Part shown: piece after piece, positions 33,469-46,289 of the stretch
Layout of the letters: each line of letters starts with the position of its first letter
Numbering within the stretch: position 1 is the first letter of the stretch
Assembly (NCBI RefSeq): GCF_003597395.2
Contig: NC_133773.1
Location: 61,195,764-61,259,763, forward strand
Direction of reading: 5' to 3'
Length of the DNA stretch: 64,000 nt
Source of the DNA: Chelonoidis abingdonii
Taxonomy: Eukaryota; Chordata; Testudines; Testudinidae
Position numbers and translations under genes: made by a program
The notes under the pieces: generated by a model
Seen by the model: only the letters and a program-made list of their open reading frames with translations
The model's database searches: none
What the model was told of the DNA's origin: nothing

Positions 33469-35498
33469 CCACATCTACACTACACGATAATATCGAATTA
33501 GCTAAAATCGGTTTCATAAAAGTGATGTTATAAATTTGATTTCACGCGGCCACACTAGGCACAGTAATTCGGCGTTGTGTGTCCATGGTCCGAGGCTAGC
33601 GTCGATTTCTGAAGCATTGCATTGCTGGGTAGCTATTCCGTAGCTATCCATAGTTTCCGCAGTCTCCCCCGTCCCTTCGCCATTCTGAGGTTGATATGAG
33701 TCGTGGGTGGTTCTGGTAAAGTCGTCATTCTTCCTTCCTCCGGGTAAAACCAGACTGACAATCCTTTCGAGTGCTGTTCTGTCTGATTAGCTCTCCCCGG
33801 CAGACACACCCAGTATGCCACGGCAACCATGGAGCCCGTTCAAGCCTTTTTCCGGCACGTATAGTACTGGATGCTGCGGACAGAGCGATACCCAGCACTA
33901 ACACAGCGCATTCATTTGCTTTGCATGATAGCAGATGGTTACCAGATCATTCTGTACCGTCTACTTGCCGGAGTAAACTGGAATGAGATGACGGTTATTT
34001 CTTCCCCTCTGTACTGTTGCTGCATCATGAGTTGCTCCTGGCTGAGATCGACTGGGGGCACAAAAGCAAAACTGGAGAGACTCCCCGAGTCAATCCCCTC
34101 CTATATGGTTTCTAAAAAATAGAGTCAGTCCTATACCTTAGCAAATAGGGCAAGTGTTACTAGAGCGCCGATTGTGATCAGAGCCTAGCTCTCTTCGTCA
34201 GTATTCCGACATCAAGGCCCCTGCACAGACCCACCCGTGCTCCCTGCTCCCCAACCTCCTGGGCGATACCGTGCGTGTCAGTCTAGCCCCAATTTGTGCT
34301 CCACTTTTGAAGTTATAAACGAATGCAGGAATAAGAAAACGATACTTGTTGTCGAACTAAATGAGGAGAGAGCCTCAGGACCTATGACGTCAGGAGGACA
34401 ATAGCGGTGCCGGGGGAGAGGAGTTCCCAGCATGCTGCTGCTGTGGAAATCCAGGCAGTCGATCTTTTCTTTTACAGGGAAGGGAGGGGTGATTGAAGGC
34501 TCAGCCCCAGTGGCTATGATGAACGGTTATAGCGATTCTTGTCCATCTACTGGGAGTGACCAGAATCATTCCTGTTGTTACCCAGGCTGCCGCCACTATT
34601 TCAGTTAAAGACAGCTTGGAGCACTCAGGGTTCATGAGACCGTTACCAGTCCTACTTAGCACCGTCTGCCGCCAGAGAGGGAGAGAGCACTGTTATACCT
34701 GCTCTTCACTGGCGCAGCGCATCACCAGCAGCATTTCAGTACCCATGGGCGGGGACATGATGTGGCCAGGTCATTTTTGAAAGAAGTTCAAGAAATGATC
34801 TCTCTCCCTCCTTTCTTTTCACTAAGGGACGTTTTGCTCTTTGAGAGTAGGGGGGTGAGGGCTGCAAACTGAGGAATGGCTATTCCAGCATTTTGAACCA
34901 CGCCAGTACACTGTGTTATGAACCTTACAGACATGGGAGCTTCAGCCCTAAGTGTGAATGGCAATATCCTTTCAGGGACTTGTGAACTGTGGGATAGCTG
35001 GAAGTCACTGCAGTTACCCCGCACACTCCTTAACTTTGACAGTCCAGTTTGTGGTCTCCTGGTCTCCCGTTTACGCTTTGTCAGCTTTAAAGCCACTCGT
35101 GTCAGCCTTGTGATGGCGTGGGGTGGTGTTTTTTTTGAAATGCTTTGTCATTTCATCTTCTGTAACGGAGCTCTGATAGAACAGATTTGTCTCCCCATAT
35201 AGCGATCAGATCCAGTATCTCCCGTACGGCCCATGCTGGAGCTCTTTTTGGATTTGGGACTGCATCGCCACCCGTGCTGATCAGAGCTCCACGCTGGGCA
35301 AACAGGAAATGTAATTCAAAAGTTCGCGGGGCTTTTCCTGTTTACCTGCCTGCTGCATCCGAGTTCTGGGAGGAGTACAGAAATCGATATAAAGTGCTCT
35401 TTATATCGATATAAAGACCGTTGTAGTGTGGACGGGTACAGCATTAAATCGATTTAACGCTGTTTAAATCGATTTAAACGCGTAGTGTAGACCAGGCC
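33469..35498 (-). mobile_element. PIF/Harbinger-like non-autonomous element, 2.03 kb
   Basis: Terminal inverted repeats are ggccacatctacactacacg (left) and, read inward from the right, ggcctggtctacactacgcg, 16 of 20 identical. Both ends are flanked by tct, a possible 3-bp duplication, though Harbingers usually prefer TWA. The interior is CpG-rich compared with its surroundings. Minus-strand sequence at 35100-35265 reads atgcagtcccaaatccaaaa, then gagctccagcatgggcc. It resembles the start of the Myb/SANT-like (trihelix) second protein of sauropsid Harbingers, with stops after about 20 codons. No transposase frame was found. Confidence 0.65.
35383..35410. repeat. Perfect 12-bp stem hairpin inside the Harbinger-like end
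   Basis: atcgatataaag, loop tgct, then ctttatatcgat. It is followed by two aaatcgatttaa words (35446-35478) close to the right terminus. Confidence 0.9.
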
Positions 35499-35501
35499 TC
35501 T

Positions 35502-37446
35502 GTCTCCTTGCTTTGGGAGAGCCTTATAGTGAAAGAGGGGAGTTACTGGAGTATGCTTTTTTGATAGTTCTGTAAAGGCTCTATTGATATGATGACATTT
35601 AGTTGCTTTGAACTGAAAAGTGTAAATAAATCTGCTCAGGTTACTAAATTAACCTGAAATGATAGATATCTTTTTTATATTAAATTGCATACCAGTAGTC
35701 ATTTCTGTGAAGCCTACTCGCCTTTGTATAAAGATTGCTGATCTTCTTGTTCACTCATTCAACCACTTACCGGTACTTCCTCCTCGACTCCTTCTGCTGT
35801 TCGTACTTGATTAATTAGAAAAAGCTGCAGTTCTAGTTTCTTTAACCTGCAGCACTGATATTGTTTAAGTTACTACTGTAAGTGCCTGACAACATTTTCA
35901 TTGCAAATCTCATTTTAGTTAGGTTTGTAATTTAGCCATTTAAATTTGTTTTGGCATATTTATAAATGGAGCAATATACAGTGTATACACAGAGATCATC
36001 AAGTGACACAAATCAGCATAGCTCCATTAAAGTCAATGAAACTATGCCATTTTTCCCAGTTGAGGAGTTAGCGGGCTCATGCAGTATATATTATACCCAA
36101 ACACAATTTATTTGCTGAAAAGTAATTTTACCTACTATTATGGTAACATAATGAAAGGACCTGTCATAACTGATTACAGATAAAAGGGCAGAATTAAGGT
36201 TGTATACCTTTTTAAGAAAAACTTTTTACCATAGCAAACTCCACCTGTCTCATGACTCTCTGTCATGATTCTGAATCCATGTCACAGTTTACACATTGCA
36301 GTAGAAATCCATCAATCAAGTGAAGTTGTTAGATACCATAGAAACATTTTAACCAATAGCACAGTTGCATTAAATTGCCCAGTTGTGTTCTGGGAAAACC
36401 ATCCATCCAAACAAATTTTACAGAAAGTATCAACAGTGCAGGAAAAACTGGAGCCCATTCCCAATAGCTATAGCCTTTTGTTCATGTCACACATGTTTCA
36501 GGTTCCTATAACCAGCTCTTTCTATCCCTCTATCTATATACGTCTATCAAAATATTTTGGTGTTAAGTTACAGAACAAATATCATGGAGACTCCATTTAA
36601 CTTTAAGACAAGGAAATATTTTAAATTCTGAACCTGCCTTGGGCTGTATGAGACTGTCTCCTCATGTAACATTTCTTTAGTATTTCAGTGTGTACACTAT
36701 TCACAGCTGTTACAAGGTACGAAATATACTTTGTGCAGACTCTGGCACCTGTTGTGCCATTGGAAATAAAAACAAGTTAGTGGTTACACAATAAGATAGT
36801 GGAGAGCAAATTTTACTGACTTGCAGTGTACTTCATTTGGCAAACCCTGATAGCCTTTTTTTTCTGCCATTATTTTCCAGGACAAACTTCTGTTTTACAG
36901 AAATAAAAAAAGCAAGCACACAGGCTGTAAAAACAGCTTATGATTCATTATTTTTTTCTATTCAGCTATTTCCTTCTCTCTCATTTTTGTTTTGTATTCA
37001 GTCAAGCTGTTCAATTTATCACAGTCTCCTTTCCCCCATAGAATAACTTGTGTTTTCATATTCTCCTGCCTGACATTTCTTCTCCAGGTCTCCTTGTGGT
37101 ATCAGGGTCTTTTTACACTCACTTGCCTTTTATGGCTTGACCCAGAGCTAGTTTGTAACCCTCTTTTGCTTTTGTCACCATCATAGATACTTTCGTTCCC
37201 CTGGCTTTTGCATTGCATCTATTTTATTTCCCATGAAATTTTGGGCAATACAGGGATCCCTAACCCTTATACCTAACTAGGATGCTATGTTGCAGGATAT
37301 AAATTGCTCATATTGAACTCAATGACAAATACTTTTATCCTTCAGTAGAAGAATAGGGCTCCAGGTGTCGTATGGTTGTCAGATTTCAGGAGGGACCTAG
37401 TTTGATGTGACACCTAGAGCTGAAGAATACAAGCTGATGGTCATCC
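35502..37446. other. Mostly unique sequence, no gene seen
   Basis: 36003-36050 (atcagcatagctccatt, aagtcaatgaaactatgcc) is a short self-complementary sauropsid-type repeat. Frames up to 111 codons (36265-36600) show no motif. Confidence 0.4.
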
Positions 37447-37454
37447 TTCTAAGG

Positions 37455-37892
37455 TAGGGGTGACCAACCTGTGGCTTTGGAGCCATACGCGGCTCTTCAG
37501 AAGTTAATATGCGGCTCCTTGTATAGACACTGACTCGGGGGCTGGAGCTACAGGTGCCAACTTTCCAATGTGCCAGGGGGTGCTTACTGCTCAACCCCTG
37601 GCTCTGCCACAGACGCTGCCCCTACTCCACTCCTTCCCACCCCTGATCCTGCAGTTCCCTCGTTCCTTCCCTTCCCCCTCTCCCTCAGAGCCTCCTGCAT
37701 GCCACAAACCAGCTGATCGGGAGGTGCAGGGAGGGAGGGGGAGGCACTGATTGGCAGGGCTGTTGGTGGGCGGGAGGTGCTGGGAGCAGGGGGGTGGAGC
37801 TGATGAGAGGCTGCTGACATATTACTGTGGCTCTTTGGCAATGTACCTTGCTAAATTCTGGCTCCTTCTCAGGCTCAGGTTGGCCATCCCTG
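37455..37892 (+). mobile_element. hAT MITE family A, copy 2
   Basis: 438 bp, the same length as copy 1. The ends are taggggtgaccaacctgtgg and caggttggccatccctg. The perfect 8-mer ttctaagg is on both sides (37447-37454, 37893-37900). Shared landmarks: gaagttaatatgcggctcct, ccaactttccaatgtgcc, tattactgtggctctttgg. Confidence 0.93.
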
Positions 37893-37900
37893 TTCTAAGG

Positions 37901-40600
37901 TATAAATCCAAGACTCAGCCTGTAACATCACGTACTGCTAATGAATCAAAGAGCACCAGTACAATTTTACTTTTCTTTTTTAAAAAAGTAAAGAATCTAT
38001 TTTAAAGACTTAATTGGGGAAAAGCCCTACTTTTTAAAGAAAGCTGTCCATTTGTTAAATAAAACTACTTCTTTTTTCAAAATCTTTCCTCGTCACCTGC
38101 CTCTCTCTCACCAAGCAGCTTGTTTCTCTGATATCTCCTGTATGTATTGCTGCCATTCTAAAATTAGCATGGCCCAAACAGAATTCCTGGTCTTTTCTGT
38201 TACATGTTTACCTCTAGATTTGCAAACCACCTAGGAAATCTGTGGTAGAACTAGCCGTTGAAACAAGATCTTCTGAGTCCCACTCCTGTGCCTACACCAT
38301 AGGTTCTTACACACTGTCTGTCAGCATTCCTCAACATGGAGGGTCACATGAGATGCATGGTATTTGATAATCTACACATGGACCTCATCTTATTCCCATG
38401 AAATTCAGTGGATGCAGGAGCAGACCCCATGTGCCCAGAGACACTGAGCACATTGCATATCCTTATGAACTAAGGGTCCACTCCTGCAAGCAGAATCAAC
38501 TTAAGGGTGTGAGTAAAGATTTGTATGCTTGGAACTTTAACAACCAGTTAACAATGTGATGAATCTGATTAAAATGAATCTGGTGTGGCTCTCTTCCTCC
38601 TGCTCATGGGGGATAGAGGTCACAAGGAGGGGGAGGATTCTGTGGCAGTTAGAAGGCAGTTAGTAAGGAATGAGCTGCAGGGACAGGGTGTCTGGGGACT
38701 ATGGAAGGAATGTGGTGGTTGGAATGTGGTGGTTGCAGACCATATTATTTGGTACCCATCATGTGCTAGAGCCTTAGGGTCTAGCAGCAGAAGCAGCTAT
38801 ATTGTTCATCTGATTCATGGTACAGTCCACAGAGCACACTACCAAGGACTGTTTCAGGACAAAGGTTGGTACCCCAGCATTCCAGAGACCCTTTCAGTGT
38901 TAGGGTGCATGGTTGTGAAGATGTGCGCATATGTATATGCCCACATGCACACTGACGTCTCATCCCATGTGCTATGAGCATATGGTCTTCGATGTCATGT
39001 CTTAATGTACGAAGGCACATGAACTGCATATAGGGTTTTAAAAACATACCTGTCTCGTGTACTATTCCTAATATAATAAAGAATGCATACATACAGTAGT
39101 TGCTGTATGTGTGCACATCTGAACAGAAACATCAGATGAATCCACCAGAACAAATACTTAAAACTTCTGAGCTGATAACTCAGGAGGTAAACAGATTTAT
39201 AGCCCTTTCTTTGTGCATAAATGCATAAAGTATGTATTGTTGCCATAGTTTCTGTAAAGAATTTGCCTTGTTGCTGAACTTCAGTTAACAAGGCTTTCTG
39301 GATTGCACCCAACAGTACATAAGACTTCATGCAATCCTAGTCAGACTAAAAAAAATTATTTCAAAATTTCAGCTCTGCAGTATCAAAAACATAATCCTTT
39401 GTGAGCGTGTACATTTTGTGTGTTGGGGACGGAGCCTAGACAAGGGAAGGAGTGGGGCAGAAATGGAGGAGAACATGCACAGCGTTCCCTTCAGTCCTGC
39501 AGAGCTATGATAAATGTATAATACAACTATGGGTCCTGAGGGATTCATCAAGGTAATGTACCTGGTGGCAGGCCCGAAAAGGAGCTGTGAGGGGAAAGGT
39601 AGCTCAACACGGACCAGAACTAGTGCAGAGGCTTCTGTACAGATAGCCTTGGTCTCCTGCAGATTCCGTTAGAATCACTGTATTTAGGAGTGAGCCAGTT
39701 GGCCTTTTCCTAGGATAGAAGAAACAAAATCCTCCTGTTGATATAACAGTGTGAGAGGAGTTCCCTACGAGGATATTTGCAGAGATTTCCTCCCTGAGCT
39801 TCCTCCTGGCATTTGTTTCTGTGGGAAGGAACGGTTTGAGAAGGAATATGGTGTGTTCTTTGTAGCATCTGTTTGCTCAGCTCTGTGTGAGTGCTGAGTT
39901 CAAGTACTCTAGTGTCATCTCACTGTATTTCCTCCAGTGGTGTACTGTGATATATCCTAATTTCCTCAGACCAATGTCTACTGGCATGAGTTCTTCCCTT
40001 CTCCTGGACTGCTTTTGACTGATTTAATGGATTTATTAGTATTTCTTACTGCTGTAATTGTTTTTATTGACTTTAAAATTGTGCGTTGGCTTTAATTAGG
40101 TCCATGAGCCTAGCAAATGTGACAATTTAATTTTTTTAAATGAATCCTTATCACCAAATGGGGGGCCCTGAAGTCCTCCCAGCAGTCACTTTTACAAGAG
40201 GAACAGCTTTGGATATGATACTGTTACCTATATTCAGGTACGTTTGTCCAGTGGGTATGGCATTTATTTGGTAATTAAAACTAGCTGATTTAAATGACCA
40301 TCTAGCAAAATATAAATGAAATTTTTTAAAAGCCTGTTCTAAATAAAATGTATTCTTAAATGTAATCATACATCTAAAAAAACTACAATTAGTCAAGGCC
40401 TGTAGTTCAAAAAAAAAAAGTTAGATAATGAATATGTGTAAACTGTAATTATCATACTTGAAAAGTGAGAGTTCTACAATTTAGAAGGTTTTTTTCTTCC
40501 TTTTATGCAGGATAAATATTATATCTCAAGATCCAAATCCTTTGTTTTCTCTAGAATACTTGAATGAAACATTGCATCTGAAAACAGAATAAATGGATCC
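37901..40600. other. Unique sequence, no gene seen
   Basis: No frame above 130 codons (38585-38977, no motif). Segments such as 38380-38480 resemble sauropsid repeat fragments, but too weakly to name. Confidence 0.35.
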
Positions 40601-40609
40601 CTGAAGGAT

Positions 40610-41165
40610 TTATCTTAATTCAGATGCATTTGTCACTCTATATTGATGATCTTTGCACTTCATTATCATATTCAGCTGTCATTTATATGCAGATGACACA
40701 ATCATTTATGGTAGTAGATTATGCTGGAAGAAAGCTTAATATTACCTTCAAGCTCATTTAAATGAGCATTAAGATCATCTGGTCCAATCTAAATTACTAT
40801 TAAATATTAATGAAACAAAGATCATATGATTTTGCTCAAGACAAAAGTTGGATAAACTGAACAACTGGTGAGTAATGTGACCTTGGAAACAGTTGGGAAA
40901 TGTAAATTTTTAAGAATGTGGATATATCATTTTTCATCCAATGACTAAATTATTGATTGGTTACGAAGGTTTGAAAAAAGGCCAAGTTCCTTATTTGAGA
41001 ACAGAAAATATGTTGATTTAGAGAGAATTAAATTATTTATTTTTCTTTCCCAGGTTGCATTATGTACTTTGGATTTTGCCAATTGCTGTACAACATTTGT
41101 TAGGGAGGATAAAGCATCTTTAACTTGGCTATCTAGGCAAATGTACTTTGAATAATACATTTCAT
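40610..41165 (+). pseudogene. Fossil LINE reverse transcriptase (C-terminal half)
   Basis: Plus-strand pieces in shifting frames follow the order of a non-LTR RT. LYIDDLCTSLSYSAV (40635-40680) precedes the catalytic-box segment YADDTIIYGSR (40696-40728). KLLLNINETKII then matches the usual LN..KTK block, and KFLRMWIYHFS (about 40898-40930) matches the K(F/Y)LG.W(I/L) block. LSQVALCTLDFANCC (about 41046-41090) is where an LDY block is expected. No continuous frame remains. The block pattern is closest to CR1-superfamily LINEs such as L2 or Rex1; which one is not decided. The antisense 85-codon frame at 40945-41202 is a shadow. Confidence 0.65.
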
Positions 41166-42002
41166 AAACATCGCCATCTGTCATTTTAGCAACAATTGGC
41201 AAAAGATTAGAAAACTGTCAATACTGGTACAGTACATTATCCTTCCACCCCCACCCTCCTCCCTTCCTGTAGCTTCAGTTAACTTACAATCTTCAATCAG
41301 AAAATAGAAAAAATTAATAAGAAAACTTGTATCTGTACTTCTTCAGCTGGAATCATATGGTTGTAACTGTTATATAGCAAGTCAGGAGATTCAAGTATCT
41401 ATAGGACTTTGTATGTGTTTATCTTTACGTATGGCCTGATTCTCTGAAGTCATTAGTGCCTTCTGGAAGGTGCCAAGCACCCTTCACTCCCAGTGATTTC
41501 AAAGCCAGGTACAGGGTTCCGTGTCTTTCAGCTGTTTACCACCTTGCAGACTCGAGCCCATAATCTCACAGTAAAATAAATATTTAACCTCTCGGTTGTC
41601 CAGCGTCCTAATAAAAATACAGGAAAGCTCCACATATATAAACATTGGCAATCCACCTCTTTTGTTATGTAGCATGATACATCACAGACTGGTGCACCCG
41701 TTCTCCCAAAGTTGCCAACTCTTTGGAAATTATCATGAATCTCATTATAATAAACATTATTTGTTATTAACCTTCTTCTGATCTAGGATGATCAAGGGCT
41801 AACTTGAGAAGTTTTATCCTTTTTCACAATGGCTGCCTTCTACCATTTTTTCAGAGGAACTGATGTCAGGCTGCCCTCAATTAAAATGGCCACCATTTCT
41901 CTGCAGGTGTTGCAGACGGGAGAGAAGTTGCCCCTGGTTTAGACAGCCACTATCTGAATCCAATCTGCCCACAGTAAAAATAGCTTACTTTTCCTTGTGG
42001 TC

Positions 42003-42400
42003 TCAGGAGATGGAACACGTAGTGAGGGGCAAGTGAATATGGAAGAAATGGAGAACATGAATGTAAAGGGGGGCAGTGAGGGACAATGTGGGATCAGGCT
42101 CATATGAAGGCATATATGAGAATTTCGTGACAGTATGGGAGATTGTAGAGAAAAAGGACAATGGGGCCAGTGAATGGAGGCCAGGGGAAGGATTGTTGCG
42201 AGCAAGTGAATATGAGAGTTCAGGGAAGAACATATTCACTACAAGTGAATATGAGGGAGACAAATCTAGAGGAGTAGGAGGGTGGAGGGGACAAGGGAAT
42301 ATGGGGCAAAACGGGAGAGTGTGGGGCAGAGAGGGAGATAGTAGGATAGCAAAACATTGAGAGGTAAGGGATGAAGAATATGGGGACAGGGAGGAAGAGA
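42003..42400. repeat. Purine-rich degenerate minisatellite
   Basis: The word aagtgaatatg recurs at 42031, 42204 and 42244, and gggaatatggggca at 42295, in a strand made almost wholly of A and G. The 80-94-codon frames on both strands are its by-products. Confidence 0.6.
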
Positions 42401-42464
42401 TCTAACCGTTTCCTTATACGACCCTTGTCAGTCACCATGATATCTCTATGTCTCACCACCATAA

Positions 42465-42548
42465 ATAGATTTTATCCTCACATCACCTCAGTGACGTAGG
42501 AAAATATTATCCCCATGTTTACAGATAGGGAACTTTGAGACACCGAGT
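42465..42548 (-). mobile_element. MIR-type SINE fragment
   Basis: tcctcacatcacctcagtga, then ttatccccatgtttacagat and agggaactttgagacacc are the antisense MIR core. The rest is not visible. Confidence 0.6.
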
Positions 42549-44977
42549 ATATCTTGTGAATTTTGAACTCTTAGGGTTGGCAATAATATTGTCTGTGACC
42601 TCTTTCCCTTATTATGGAGCTTATGGAGGCACTTTCAGAATGAGTTACTGAAATAGACTCTTAAATCTATACTTCGGCACCTAAATAAAAATGGTTAATT
42701 TTCAGAGATGCTGAGCATCCTGTAGTTCCCACGGATGCCAATGCAGAAGGAAATGTTTTTGTAAACAAGACAAGGCTGTGTTATCACAAAGCTCTCGAGT
42801 TTCAGGGATAGCTGTTGTTTACAGATGTTCCATTAGAGGCAGAATAATCTTTTTGTCTGTCAAGGATGTGAAAGTCATCTACTCTGATCTCCATCCTAGA
42901 TGTCTCTATCGGTGATTTGGTGTAACAGTAACTTCTCTAGTCAGTGACCTCTGCCATGAGATATGGGTATAGTCTTTTGTAATCCCAACCAAAGTCCTGT
43001 AACTGGAGCCAGAAAATAAAGATGAATTTCTTACCAGCACTCCTGTGTATCACACCTTTAGTATGTGATTCACAGGAGATAAGGAGCATCTGCTCAGTTT
43101 ACCCTAATCTTTGTCCTTCTTTGTGCCACTAGCTCCTATTGGCCTACCTAAGCTTGTCTCTTGCAGGAGCTGTGCTGCTCAGGACTCCTCTTTCCGTGGC
43201 AGTCCCTGGGATCCTTTCTAAATGAGGAGTTCCACAGTGCAAGAGGAAAGCAGCCCAAATTAATATAGCCTGAGGTTGTATTAATTTACACTGTATTCCT
43301 GCACAGGTTCTGGGGAGAATCAATAGGAGCCCAGCTGACTCCACCAACCAGCTCCCCTGACCTCCACCTCAAGCTACATCCTCCACGGGGCTGTAATCAT
43401 GCAGAGCTGTGGAGAGGTTTTCATGGGGTAGAAATTTAAGGAGTGAGCAGGCCACAGAGATGGGATTCCTCTGTTTCTCAAGTGCAGGCTCCACTCTGTA
43501 CGCCAATATGGAAGAGAGAATGGGGCCAGAATTCCAAATCTGGCCATTGAAAAATGTATGATCTGATGTAACAGCTGCACTCTGTGTTGTGGGTTATTGG
43601 CATATTTCCTAACTCCAGGCCTTTGGTCTGAGACAGAGTCTTTGGGAGGGGATTTCTCAGACATCTAGTATGGTCATCAGAGTTTTCAGTGCTGTCATGG
43701 CCTGCTGATGTTGCAACCATTAAAGTAATTTGAATAGGATAGGTTAGCCAAGCCATACAAAAAAATAGTTCTTGGGTGCTGCCATGTCAAAATTCACTGA
43801 ATATAATTGAAATATTTTCCAGGACAAAAAATGTCAGTGTTTAATTTCAATTGCAAAGAGAAACCAATCTGTGGTAGAGGATGGGTATGTACAGGGTCAG
43901 CCTGTGCTACAAGGAAAATCTCAGATTCTTCAGTGTGTGACAGATATGGCTATTGCTTTCTTAAGATTCTGATAACTTTATTTCCATTTGCTTACTTTAC
44001 TTATTTTATATCCTCAGAATTAACAGCTCCAGTCTGCAGCCGTTACTCATACCAGTACTCCTACTGAAGTCAATGAGATTATTCTTGTGAGTGAGGGCTG
44101 CAGATTGGTTCCTAAAACTACAATACAACTGTAGTCATCAATTTTTGTTTATTCTTAACATAATGTTATATAGTAAGCTCATACTATACTCCTTCCTACA
44201 GTGCAAAGCCTCACTTAGATAAACAATCATGTGATTGCATGCTGCTGTCTAGTTATGCCCTAGGTAAAGAAGCCCATTAAGTGTTACGTAACAAAAGTTT
44301 GCTTTCTTGGTGGTACAGGATAAGCCATAAACATTTTCTATCCACTTAGTGCAAGAAAAATTAGGTAACAATTCACAGATATTTGCACCATATGTTTCAG
44401 TTGTGCTTTGAAAATCTCAGTGGTAAAATTCTGAGGGTGTTTTTGGTTTTTTTATGGTTTTTAATGGCAGGTAAGAAATACCTTTATAACATCATAAAAC
44501 ATGAAAAATATCAGAAAATGAATCTGAAAGTCCATAAACAAATCTAAAAAGAATTTAAACATTGCAACAAGATTTACAGTCAGTTGCTGAAGACATTTAA
44601 ATATATTGACCCTGTGTTAGAATAGGCTTTTTATGATGAAGTGTACACATGCTTGATTTTTAATTGCTTCTTTCACATTGCATTGATTTTATGTACTTGA
44701 GCTTATAATGATTAACTTTGAATCTTGTATATCATGTGAAAGTGAGATAGACTCAGATTCAGATGACGGAAAGGTGAAATGTGTGTGATACAAACAGGGA
44801 CATAAAACAGATTATACTGAATAGTGAGAGAGCGCACAGCTAAGCCTACTCCTAGTAAAGACATCATGAAGCATGGAGGCATGCTTCCTGCTAGTTATAT
44901 CCATGTAGGAAGCCATTTGCTGAGAGTGTACTACAAATATCTATATCACTCAGGTAAACAGGAATAACCAATAATCT

Positions 44978-45235
44978 GTTTCAAGTTGACCTGATCTACA
45001 CCAAAAAATTAGATCAACCTAGCTACACCCTGTGCAACATGGTTAGATTAAACTAACCCCCACTGTAGATGCAGTTAGAGAGACAGAAGAATTTTTTCGT
45101 TGACCTAACCACTGTCTCTCAAGGGGGTGGATTTATTGCAGCAATGGAAAACCCCCTTCCTTTGAAGTAGGTAGCATCTACACTACAGGACTACAGTGGT
45201 AGCATCCTTGCTGTGGTGCAGACATAACTGCAGAT
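44978..45235. mobile_element. Non-autonomous DNA element (gtctacac-type ends)
   Basis: Landmarks tcaagttgacctgatctaca, agatcaacctagctacaccc, ttgacctaaccactgtctct, aagggggtggatttattgca and agcatctacactacagga follow the order of a turtle/crocodilian MITE I recognise. That MITE ends in gtgtagacatagcc; here the end is tggtgcagacataac (45212-45227). Superfamily not settled. It shares the tctacacta word with the Harbinger-like element at 33469. Confidence 0.55.
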
Positions 45236-45254
45236 CTTCTTAAAGATTTTAAGG

Positions 45255-45470
45255 AAGTCGTCATGGCCAAGTGAATAAGGCACAGTGATCAGGATTCTGA
45301 GACTCTGACACTGGCTCGCTGTGAGACCTTGCGCAGGGTATTTCATCTTTCTGTGCCTCAGCTTCTCCATTTGTGAAATAGAAATTGGATGGTACTTAAA
45401 TTTTTAAAATATGTTGAGATCTAAAACTGAAATATCATACAAGTTATAAGATATTATTTTAATAGGTATT
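45255..45470 (+). mobile_element. MIR-type SINE
   Basis: gtcatggccaagtgaataag, ctggctcgctgtgagacctt, ttctgtgcctcagcttctcc, then gaaatagaaattggatggta and a tail to ataagatattattttaa. Ordered as MIR. Confidence 0.75.
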
Positions 45471-45474
45471 ATGG

Positions 45475-46260
45475 GACAGCTCCTCGGCCTCTGGTAAGTG
45501 GTCACTACTGAAGCCCACCTCTCACTGACACAGGAGTCTTTCCAGGGTAAGATGTGGATTGGTGGTGATTTGGCTGAAGTGTGATGCATTCTTGTGATCC
45601 TGGCCAGGGACACATCTCCATAGAAGCTCATATCTTCCAGCATAATTTAGAGCTACTCTGAGGCAATTCTGACCTGTGCTGGGAGCCACTTCAACCTCAA
45701 AGGGTGGAAAGATGGGAGAAAGTCACTTAGTCCCCCGAGCTTTCTGGGGTGGTCCAAGAACTGCTCTGAAGCTGTACCTGGAATTAAGCCTTATATATTT
45801 AATTTTATACAATGTGGCATTATCTTATTTGGGTTTGGCTTGTGTTACATAACTCACATGATAGAAAATAATGTTAAAAACCAAGGGCAAGACTTCTCCA
45901 TTCTATGAAAACACCTGCTGGGGTAGACCAGGATGCAAAACCCTGATATTGGTACAAAGCAGGCCCTCCTTGCTTCATAGCTCATAGGGCTGCCCATCTC
46001 AGGCTTTTGACCAGTGTCTATGGTTTTGGGGAGATTTCCCAGACCCTCACGGTCACCTCCAGAACCTTCAGGGCTTTCCCTGGTGGCACAAGACTAATGG
46101 CTGGAGATGACATGGAGAAGGATAGTTCAGGGAGGCTGTAAAATATATATCAGCATTAGAATTCTCGTGTTTCAGAATTGTTCTAATTCATGTACATTAG
46201 AATATAATTAGTTATCTATTTTTAACTGAAAGTTATTTTTTGTCTATTTTATTTTAAACA
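45475..46260. other. Unique sequence, no gene seen
   Basis: No recognised repeat; frames below 80 codons. Confidence 0.4.
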
Positions 46261-46289
46261 GCTGAGCAAAAAGCAACCTGGGAATGATC

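Larger units (their letters stand above)
41170..44977. other. Mostly unique sequence, no gene seen
   Basis: Contains a purine-rich stretch, a MIR piece and two hairpin-type repeat pieces (42660-42740 and 44035-44105, the latter with cctactgaagtcaatgagat). 41703-41755 (aaagttgccaactctttgg) resembles a turtle repeat fragment. No coding evidence. Confidence 0.4.

Noticed and set aside
40945..41202. 85-codon minus frame with protein-like composition
   Set aside because: Antisense to the fossil LINE RT on plus; no independent similarity.
41074..41204. Inverted pair ttttgccaattg / caattggcaaaa
   Set aside because: 12-bp arms 107 bases apart, in and just beyond a decayed LINE; no sign of function, could be chance.
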